A stretch of 8,313 nucleotides of DNA from Acidobacteriota bacterium (GTDB lineage: Bacteria > Acidobacteriota > Thermoanaerobaculia > Gp7-AA8). The stretch covers positions 1-8,313 of the forward strand of contig QHVY01000016.1 in assembly GCA_003223695.1 (NCBI GenBank). Direction: 5' to 3'. Under the pieces are notes generated by a model. That model did no database searches. It was given only the letters and a program-made list of their open reading frames with translations, and was not told the DNA's origin. Below, piece after piece: positions 1-4,896 of this stretch; positions within the stretch are counted from its first letter, which is position 1; each line of letters begins with the position of its first letter. Position numbers and translations under genes: made by a program.

Positions 1-1
1 C

Positions 2-235
2 ACCGCCGAAGAAGACGCTGCAGCGTTCGTGAAACAGAACGTGAAGAAGCCTGTGGTCGCGTTCATCGCCGGTCAGACCGCGCCGCCGGGACGGCGCATG
101 GGACACGCCGGCGCGATTATCAGCGGCGGAACGGGGACGGCGGCGGAGAAGATGAAAGCGCTGCAGAGCGCTGGCATTCACGTGGTGAAATCACCGGCGG
201 AGATGGGAAAAAGAGTATTAGAGGTTCGCCGTTGA
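2..235 (+). CDS. sucD: Succinyl-CoA synthetase (ADP-forming) alpha subunit, C-terminal part (5' end outside window)
   Basis: The frame is open from base 2 to a TGA at 233-235, giving about 77 residues. The subunit is part of the TCA-cycle enzyme that interconverts succinyl-CoA and succinate with formation of a nucleoside triphosphate; it carries the phosphohistidine and the CoA-binding domain. The visible part matches the family's C-terminal half: FIAGQTAPPGRRMGHAGAI, then SGGTGTAAEKM. The His of MGHAGA (codon 104-106) corresponds to the phosphorylated active-site histidine. It ends at the usual point, a few residues after AEMGKRVLEV, so the 3' end is intact. The apparent GTG at 29 is an internal codon, not a start. 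sucC would be expected upstream, outside the window. It converges on the dehydrogenase, with a palindromic spacer between them. Confidence 0.95.
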   Translation, partial: TAEEDAAAFVKQNVKKPVVAFIAGQTAPPGRRMGHAGAIISGGTGTAAEKMKALQSAGIHVVKSPAEMGKRVLEVRR

Positions 236-236
236 C

Positions 237-290
237 CGTTGGCCGATCGCCGAGACATATCGGCCAACAGCGAACGGTGTACGGCCAACG
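237..290. repeat. Palindromic spacer between convergent genes, possible bidirectional terminator
   Basis: A perfect 10-bp inverted repeat, GTTGGCCGAT (238-247) and ATCGGCCAAC (259-268), encloses an 11-base loop. A second copy of the right arm, CGGCCAACG at 282-290, can instead pair perfectly with CGTTGGCCG at 237-245. Two alternative hairpins can therefore form from one left arm. The element sits between the sucD stop and the stop of the convergent dehydrogenase, the right place for a two-way transcription stop. No T-run follows on either strand, so it is not a canonical intrinsic terminator. Confidence 0.55.
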
Positions 291-292
291 AT

Positions 293-931
293 TCAGGCGC
301 GGTTAATCACGATCTCGGCGACATTCACCGGCCGCTCGATCGCATCGACGACGATCTCGGCAATTTCCGCGGGATTCATGAAATCGGACCGGCGTTCGCT
401 CCAGAAAGCGGTGTCCATGCCGCCCGGCGCGACCGAAATCACGCGCGCCTTTGTTCCTTTCGCTTCTGTGCGCAGTGCCTCGGTGTAGCCTCGCGCGCCC
501 CACTTCGCCGCGCAGTAGACGCTCTCGTTCGCTTTTCCGATCAGCGCGGCGGTCGAGAGGATGTTGACGATCGTTCCCCCGTCGTTGCGAAAGCGTGGGA
601 AGAGCGCTTCGCAGAAGATAATCGTGGCGAGTAGATTGGACTCGATCACGCGCGAGATCGCGGCGTCATCATATGAGCCGGCGGGCCCGAACACGCCTGC
701 GCCGGCGGAGTTGACCAGCAGAGCGATTTTCCCGAGCTGCTGCGCGGCATCGATAGCGTGCGCAGCGGTCTCGCGCTTCGACGCGTCTCCTGCGACACTC
801 AAGATCGGCGCCTCGTGAAACGCACGGCGGGCCACGCCGACAACTTCCCATCCGCGATCCGCAAGCAGCATGGCAATCTCGCGGCCGAGGCCGGAGGAGG
901 CACCGGTGACAATCGCAGTCTGCGCGCTCAA
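293..931 (-). CDS. Short-chain dehydrogenase/reductase (SDR), classical type
   Basis: The protein has 212 residues and is probably a cytoplasmic NAD(P)-dependent oxidoreductase; the substrate cannot be told from sequence. It has the Rossmann cofactor motif TGASSGLG at residues 9-16, NSAG at 74-77, the active-site Asn in ESNLL near 99, Ser126 in NILS, and the catalytic YCAAK with Tyr139 and Lys143. The loop PGGMDTAFW at 169-177 corresponds to the family's PG-x-x-x-T segment. The length is slightly short for a classical SDR (about 250). An Arg pair (35-36) after the second beta strand, in VGVARR, hints at NADP preference. The start is a TTG at 929-931 that overlaps the TGA of the upstream carbonic anhydrase (TTGA), so translation is probably coupled. 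The gene ends at the palindromic spacer facing sucD. Confidence 0.9.
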   Translation of the reverse strand: MSAQTAIVTGASSGLGREIAMLLADRGWEVVGVARRAFHEAPILSVAGDASKRETAAHAIDAAQQLGKIALLVNSAGAGVFGPAGSYDDAAISRVIESNLLATIIFCEALFPRFRNDGGTIVNILSTAALIGKANESVYCAAKWGARGYTEALRTEAKGTKARVISVAPGGMDTAFWSERRSDFMNPAEIAEIVVDAIERPVNVAEIVINRA

Positions 932-1551
932 CGGATGCGCTCAACAACGCCGCTGGTGAGGTTGTAGTAAGCGGCGACCAGCCCGACCTTGCCGCTTCGA
1001 ACGGCTTCGCGGATCACTTTGCTGTTCGCGAGCAAATGGTCGGCGCTTGCGTGCGCATTCGCTTCGACAGCCGCGCGGACCGTCGCCGGTTTCGCATGGA
1101 ACGACCTCCGTATTCGCTGGAGCAAGGCTTCAAGGCTCGGCGTCGGGGCATCGCCGCCGGCAATTGCGGCCTTCACCGCGCCGCAATTCTCGTGGCCGAG
1201 GACCACGATGAGTTTCGTGTAACCGTTGGCAATCGCATATTCGATGCTCGCCAGCTCGAACGTCCCCGCGATATTTCCCGCGACACGAATGACGAAGAGC
1301 TGATCGAGCGAGCGATTAAAAATCAACTCGGGCGGGACGCGACTGTCGGAACACGACAGGATCGTGACCGGCGGATTCTGATGATCGGCGGAATGCTGCC
1401 GCAGATCGGCGAGATGGTCGAACGTTACCGTTCCGCCGACGTACGCGCGATTGCCTTCTATGAGAGACTGCCACAACTCGTCGCCGCTCTGCGCCGCGGC
1501 CGGAATGGCGAGCAGCAGGAGCAAGAACCCATCGCGCAACAAACGCCGCAT
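928..1551 (-). CDS. Beta-class carbonic anhydrase with signal peptide
   Basis: The product has 207 residues and is predicted to be a zinc enzyme hydrating CO2 to bicarbonate. The beta-class zinc ligands and catalytic dyad are present: CSDSR (Cys67, Asp69, Arg71) and HENC (His120, Cys123). The C-terminal VAAYYNLTSGVVERI is also typical. The N-terminus MRRLLRDGFLLLLLAIPAAA is a clear Sec signal, with likely cleavage after Ala20 (AAA/Q), so the mature enzyme should be periplasmic. Many bacterial beta-CAs are cytoplasmic, and export suggests a role in capturing or interconverting inorganic carbon outside the inner membrane. The ATG is at 1549-1551, only 18 bp from the divergent ATG of the next gene, with no obvious ribosome-binding site. 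It overlaps the downstream dehydrogenase by 4 bp and likely forms a two-gene operon with it. Confidence 0.93.
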   Translation of the reverse strand: MRRLLRDGFLLLLLAIPAAAQSGDELWQSLIEGNRAYVGGTVTFDHLADLRQHSADHQNPPVTILSCSDSRVPPELIFNRSLDQLFVIRVAGNIAGTFELASIEYAIANGYTKLIVVLGHENCGAVKAAIAGGDAPTPSLEALLQRIRRSFHAKPATVRAAVEANAHASADHLLANSKVIREAVRSGKVGLVAAYYNLTSGVVERIR

Positions 1552-1569
1552 CGGCTCAGCATATAACGC

Positions 1570-2247
1570 ATGGCGCAGTCACTGACCCTGCCGCTCGCCA
1601 CTCCGATCACGCTGTTCGTTCTCATTGGTGGCGGTGAATTTTCATTTGGCGAGACGCGCGAAATCGATGACTTTCTCATCCGCAATCTTCCGCGGGATCG
1701 AAAAATAATTGCCTTTCTGCCCACCGCGTCTGGTTCCGCCGAATACGCCACTCATCTCGGCAATTACTTCAAGCAGATCGACTCGACGATCGAAATGGTC
1801 AATGTCCCGATCTATCGGGGCCGCGATTCACGACGCGGAAAGAATCTGAATCAACTCCGATCCGCCGGCATGATCTACATCGGAGGCGGCGTCACGAATC
1901 CGTTTCTAGCGACGATCCGCGACTCCCCCGCGGAGCTCGCGATGCGCGAAGCGGCAGCGAACGGAACGATCATCGCTGCGATCGGCGCCGGCGCTGCGTC
2001 TTTCGGAACACAAGCGCGAGACATGCAGTCCCCTGCCTCCGCCCTCCCAGGCCTCGGATGGCTCAAAGAGACGGCGATCGAGACTGCGTTCGCCGCGCCG
2101 GATGACACGATGCTGCGCCGCCTCATGTCGCTTCCCGATGTGAAACTCGGCGTCGGCATCCCTCCAAAAACCGCAATTGCGGTGCACGCCGACGGCAACA
2201 CAAGCGTCCTTGGCAGCGGCAACATCGCCGTGTTCCGCAAACCCTAG
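1570..2247 (+). CDS. Peptidase S51 / class I glutamine amidotransferase-like protein, nucleophile Ser replaced by Gly
   Basis: The protein has 225 residues with no signal peptide or membrane segment. The fold is recognisable from LIGGGEF near the N-terminus (residues 18-24), FLPTAS (49-54), IYIGGGVTNPFL (102-113) and the nucleophile-elbow region IIAAIGAGAASFG (134-146). These match peptidase E/cyanophycinase relatives, which normally read GxSAGA at the elbow. Here the aligned motif is A-I-G-A-G-A: Gly139, codon GGC at 1984-1986, stands where the catalytic Ser should be. The usual GIDE-TA segment near the C-terminus reads GVGIPPKTA, so its acidic pair is also lost. The protein is likely a non-hydrolytic family member, perhaps a binder or regulator; a gain of different chemistry cannot be excluded. 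The ATG has no Shine-Dalgarno sequence and lies 18 bp from the divergent carbonic anhydrase start. The histidine kinase follows 40 bp downstream. Confidence 0.75.
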   Translation: MAQSLTLPLATPITLFVLIGGGEFSFGETREIDDFLIRNLPRDRKIIAFLPTASGSAEYATHLGNYFKQIDSTIEMVNVPIYRGRDSRRGKNLNQLRSAGMIYIGGGVTNPFLATIRDSPAELAMREAAANGTIIAAIGAGAASFGTQARDMQSPASALPGLGWLKETAIETAFAAPDDTMLRRLMSLPDVKLGVGIPPKTAIAVHADGNTSVLGSGNIAVFRKP

Positions 2248-2276
2248 GCAGCCAAATTGCTACTGTTGGGCTCAAC

Positions 2277-2281
2277 GGAGG
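2277..2281 (+). promoter_or_regulatory. Ribosome-binding site of the histidine kinase gene
   Basis: GGAGG at 2277-2281 is the strongest Shine-Dalgarno sequence in this stretch. Six bases further on, in the kinase frame, is ATC (2288-2290), not ATG. This argues that translation initiates at 2288, whether from a rare ATC codon or from an ATG misread by one base. The GTG at 2281 overlaps the site and is in the wrong frame. Confidence 0.5.
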
Positions 2282-2287
2282 TGCGTC

Positions 2288-3004
2288 ATCGCAGTTCTGG
2301 AAAACAGGATCGAGGGAGAGACGGAGCTCACGACCGACGAGTTGGTGAAACTCTTCTCCGTGCTCTCACACGATCTGAAGTCCCCGATCTTCACCGTCGA
2401 CGGATTCAGCGAGCTTCTCCTCGGCGATTACGCCAACAAGCTCGACGAGGAGGCGCAGGACTTTCTGCGCCGGATCCGCTCGAGTGTCGAGCAAATGCGG
2501 AAAGTCCTGGACGAGATGTCGCACATGGTGAAGCTGCTCGCGCGCCCCACGACAAAACGTCCAACGCCGTTGAATGAGATCGTGGAAGAGGTAATGCTCA
2601 AGTGCAATTACCTCGTCGACGAAGGACAAGTGCACGTCAACATTCCGGCAGAGCTGCCAACGCTCAACGTCGATCCTGAAAAAATGCGCGAAGCGATCAG
2701 CGCCCTGATTTCGAACGCGCTGTTTTTCAACGACCGCCCCAAAGGCGAGCGCATGATCGCGATCGAATCGAGCAGCGATGCGAGCGGTTATCGGCTTTGC
2801 GTCCGAGACAACGGAATCGGAATCGATCCGCGGTACACCGGCCAGATCTTCGACCTCGGCCTCAAACTCGACAAGTCACGCGGAGGCGGTCCCGGCTACG
2901 GCTTGTACCTCGCGAAGCGAATCATGGAGAGTCACGGGGGAAGCATCACCGTCGACTCGACACCAGATCAGGGCAGCACGTTCTGCCTGATCATCCCGCG
3001 TTAA
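2288..3004 (+). CDS. Sensor-less soluble histidine kinase (HisKA plus HATPase_c)
   Basis: Read from 2288 it has 238 residues. Domains: HisKA dimerisation/phosphoacceptor helices at about 17-85, with H-box SHDLKSP (phospho-acceptor His28), then a HATPase domain at about 95-238 with N-box ISNALFFND (Asn143), G1 box DNGIGID (Asp174), G2 box GPGYGLYLAKRI (from 201) and the ending GSTFCLIIP. There is no transmembrane segment, PAS, GAF or receiver domain, so the input must come from a partner protein. It resembles the C-terminal kinase half of phytochrome- or PAS-type kinases. The start is unclear: no ATG, GTG or TTG follows the GGAGG site at proper spacing. Alternatives are TTG 2342 or GTG 2345, which clip the first helix, and TTG 2177 or 2210, which overlap the upstream gene. 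No response regulator gene is in the window. The stop is 3 bp from the convergent RlpA gene. Confidence 0.85.
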   Translation: MAVLENRIEGETELTTDELVKLFSVLSHDLKSPIFTVDGFSELLLGDYANKLDEEAQDFLRRIRSSVEQMRKVLDEMSHMVKLLARPTTKRPTPLNEIVEEVMLKCNYLVDEGQVHVNIPAELPTLNVDPEKMREAISALISNALFFNDRPKGERMIAIESSSDASGYRLCVRDNGIGIDPRYTGQIFDLGLKLDKSRGGGPGYGLYLAKRIMESHGGSITVDSTPDQGSTFCLIIPR

Positions 3005-3007
3005 CTT

Positions 3008-3550
3008 TCACCAGCCACATTCTTCGCTCGCGACGCCAACAGGACCGGCAATGATGTCGTCCGGCAGCGGAGCGTCGCCCGGAAGAGCGATGATGCGAAT
3101 GATGACCGAGCGATCCTCCGCGACATCGACTCCAAGTGCGCGGGCGGCGCGGCGGGAGAGATCAATCACGAACTTCGAGTACGGCCCGCGGTCGTTGACG
3201 CGCAAACGAATCCTCTTGCCGGTCGCCCTCGAGGTGATCTCGACCCAGGAGCCGAGGGGAAGGGTGAGGTGCGCGGCGGAGAGTTTTTTCTTGTGGTACC
3301 GCTCGCCGTTCGACGTGAGCGTTCCATCGAGAGAGTTCGAGTAATAACTGGCGAGGCCGGTGAGGCGGTGACGCGACTCGACCGCTGTGTATCGAGCCAG
3401 AAGCTGGACCATCGGATCGAGCTTCACTTGAGGAAAGTCCCAGGTCGTCACGCTAGCGGACTGATCCGTATTTTCGCAGGAAAACTGCTGCCCAATCGCT
3501 GGTACAGCGAAGAGCAACACGATCGCGGCTGGCATCAGTAGCGGTTTCAT
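3008..3550 (-). CDS. RlpA-family septal ring lytic transglycosylase-like protein, exported
   Basis: The product has 180 residues. The N-terminus is a Sec signal with hydrophobic core AAIVLLFAVPAIG, probably cut after Gly20. There is no lipobox, so unlike E. coli RlpA it should be soluble in the periplasm. Residues about 64-155 form the double-psi beta-barrel: TGLASYYSNSLDG, TSNGERY, LSAAHLTLPLGSWVEIT, RLRVNDRGPY, then VIDLSRRAARALGV, which is the classic RlpA pattern including NDRGP (Asp120). RlpA proteins bind or cleave denuded glycan strands at division sites. The SPOR domain found in many relatives is absent, so septal targeting would need another route. It is divergent from the lytic transglycosylase gene across 127 bp, which fits joint peptidoglycan remodelling. 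GAGG directly abuts the ATG at 3548-3550, too close for a standard ribosome-binding site. Confidence 0.88.
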   Translation of the reverse strand: MKPLLMPAAIVLLFAVPAIGQQFSCENTDQSASVTTWDFPQVKLDPMVQLLARYTAVESRHRLTGLASYYSNSLDGTLTSNGERYHKKKLSAAHLTLPLGSWVEITSRATGKRIRLRVNDRGPYSKFVIDLSRRAARALGVDVAEDRSVIIRIIALPGDAPLPDDIIAGPVGVASEECGW

Positions 3551-3556
3551 CCTCGC

Positions 3557-3584
3557 ATTATGGCGTATTCAACCGGTGCGCCAA
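3557..3584 (-). promoter_or_regulatory. Candidate sigma-70-like promoter for the RlpA gene
   Basis: On the minus strand there is TTGGCG (3579-3584) as a -35, a 16-bp spacer, and CATAAT (3557-3562) as a -10, matching 4/6 and 5/6 of the Escherichia coli consensus. Transcription would begin about at the ATG at 3550, giving an almost leaderless message. Both the fit and the use of E. coli consensus in this organism are uncertain. Confidence 0.3.
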
Positions 3585-3677
3585 GGAATCGACTCCGGTC
3601 TACCAACTAAATCTTTTCTTCTCAGTATTTGATAAGAGCGCCCTCTGGTCCCCACTTTGCAAAATAACTGGCAACGA

Positions 3678-4568
3678 ATGACCGAGCTGAAAACGAGCAG
3701 ACCTTTCCAGGAGCGGTTTCTCGACGGGTATGACCGATCGGAGCTCCGGCAGGAAGTCCAAAAGGTGAAGCCGAAACGGTTCGGCCCGCTTCGTAAAAAG
3801 TATGCGACGTGGGCGTTGGGCGGCGCGCTGGCTCTAGGCGGAATCGGAATTCCGATGAAAGTCGGCAACTTGCTGCAAACCGCTGAGGCAGGAACCAAAC
3901 GGCAGCCGCCGCAGCCGCCTCAGAACCAGCCGCCTCAGCAGACGCAGATTACACAAGACCTCCAAACCGCGAAACAAATCGCGGATCAGGTGAGCAGTGG
4001 CGTTGCAGGAGCGGTCACCACGGTCGCAAAGACGGCGGAGCAGGCGCCAGCGGCTGTCGCGCAAGCGGTCGAGCAGGCTCCAGAGAAGGTTGCCATCGTA
4101 GCCGACCAGGTGAAAGAGAACTTTTTCAAGACACAAGTGCCGTTCGGCTCGCTCATTTACAGCGAGGCGAGAAAAAACAACCTGCCACCTGAGCTCGTCG
4201 CTGCCGTGGCGCATACCGAATCGAAATTCAAGCCGACGGCACGCTCAGGGGCCGGCGCCATCGGATTGATGCAGCTCGTGCCGCGCACCGGCCGCTGGCT
4301 GGGCGCAAGGAATTTGACCGACCCTGTGCAGAACGTCATGGCCGGCGCGAAGTATCTGAGGTACCTCACCGACCGCTTCGGCGGAGACCAGCAGAGAGCG
4401 ATCGCCGCTTACAACGCCGGTGAAGGGGCTGTGCGCCGTTTTGGTGGAGTGCCGCCGTACCGCGAAACGCGCAATTACGTCCAACGCGTTCGGAGCTTTC
4501 AGCAGGACCTCAGCGCACAACTACAGAATCACGTCGCCGAGCTCCGCGGCGCGAATCCCGGACTGTGA
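3678..4568 (+). CDS. Membrane-anchored lytic transglycosylase (SLT domain)
   Basis: The ATG at 3678 gives 296 residues; an in-frame TTG at 3657 would add seven, but neither has a strong ribosome-binding site. Layout: a charged cytoplasmic N-terminus (about 1-42); one hydrophobic segment, TWALGGALALGGIGIPMKVG (44-63), acting as anchor or late signal; a Pro/Gln linker (about 76-90); an Ala/Val/Gln amphipathic stretch containing repeated EQAP (about 110-145); and the SLT domain (about 155-265). The domain holds the catalytic Glu181 in HTESKFKP, the GAIGLMQLVP motif, and AYNAGEGAV (244-252) followed by PPYRETRNYVQRV. Such enzymes cleave the MurNAc-GlcNAc bond with formation of 1,6-anhydroMurNAc. 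The small membrane protein follows after 14 bp, probably in the same operon. Confidence 0.9.
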   Translation: MTELKTSRPFQERFLDGYDRSELRQEVQKVKPKRFGPLRKKYATWALGGALALGGIGIPMKVGNLLQTAEAGTKRQPPQPPQNQPPQQTQITQDLQTAKQIADQVSSGVAGAVTTVAKTAEQAPAAVAQAVEQAPEKVAIVADQVKENFFKTQVPFGSLIYSEARKNNLPPELVAAVAHTESKFKPTARSGAGAIGLMQLVPRTGRWLGARNLTDPVQNVMAGAKYLRYLTDRFGGDQQRAIAAYNAGEGAVRRFGGVPPYRETRNYVQRVRSFQQDLSAQLQNHVAELRGANPGL

Positions 4569-4582
4569 TTGAATAGCTTTTC

Positions 4583-4822
4583 GTGTCCGGCAAGCGTCTT
4601 CTCATTGGCGCAATCGTGATGGGAGTCGCACTTCCCGTCGCGCTTTTTCTCCTCCTCGGTCTGCAAACGGCGTCTCAGTTGTTCACGATCGCCGCTTCGA
4701 TTTTTCTCGTTTGGGGTGTTACCGACTTGCTCGCAAGCATTCTCGAGCGACCGCGGCTCAGCAACCGCACGCCCGGCGGTGCGATTCGTGAGGATTGGGA
4801 GAGAAGAAGAAGCGAGGACTGA
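4583..4822 (+). CDS. Small two-helix membrane protein, unknown function
   Basis: The protein has 79 residues starting at a GTG (4583-4585), 14 bp after the transglycosylase stop; the site upstream of the start is weak. Two hydrophobic segments are clear, at about 6-27 and 33-54, joined by a very short turn (LQTAS), so it is probably a helical hairpin in the inner membrane. The tail (55-79) is highly charged, ending in EDWERRRSED, and should be cytoplasmic given the Lys4-Arg5 start. I do not recognise the family. Co-direction and spacing suggest co-expression with the transglycosylase. The last codons lie inside the left arm of the long palindrome. Confidence 0.6.
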   Translation: MSGKRLLIGAIVMGVALPVALFLLLGLQTASQLFTIAASIFLVWGVTDLLASILERPRLSNRTPGGAIREDWERRRSED

Positions 4823-4895
4823 GGTAAACGTGGCGCCGACTCTCAGTCGGCGTGCGCCGGCTGGAGAGCCGGCGCCACGTAGTCCTGAGTCCTCG
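4813..4895. repeat. 83-bp nested palindrome (REP-like, possible bidirectional terminator)
   Basis: The outer arms CGAGGACT (4813-4820) and AGTCCTCG (4888-4895) are complementary. Inside them is a perfect 11-bp inverted repeat, ACGTGGCGCCG (4828-4838) with CGGCGCCACGT (4870-4880). Within that are two side-by-side hairpins: GCCGACT/AGTCGGC (4835-4841, 4845-4851) with a 3-base loop, and GCCGGCT/AGCCGGC (4856-4862, 4867-4873) with a 4-base loop. The inner hairpins share bases with the 11-bp arms, so the folds partly compete. The element fills the gap between two convergent genes and overlaps the 3' end of the small membrane protein gene. There is no T-run, so any terminator role is not of the classical type. 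The nested form resembles REP/BIME elements. Confidence 0.7.
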
Positions 4896-4896
4896 A

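Noticed and set aside
237..290. Classical rho-independent terminator
   Set aside because: The hairpins are good, but there is no T-tract on either side.
1036..1566. Plus-strand open frame opposite the carbonic anhydrase
   Set aside because: It is a shadow of the beta-carbonic anhydrase, whose zinc ligands and signal peptide are clear.
2177..2287. TTG 2177 as start of the histidine kinase
   Set aside because: It would overlap the S51-like gene by 71 bp, the added residues resemble no domain, and the strong GGAGG site lies downstream.
3551..3677. Promoter for the lytic transglycosylase in the divergent gap
   Set aside because: TTGATA and AT-rich hexamers are present but never at 16-18 bp spacing, so no promoter was called for the plus strand.
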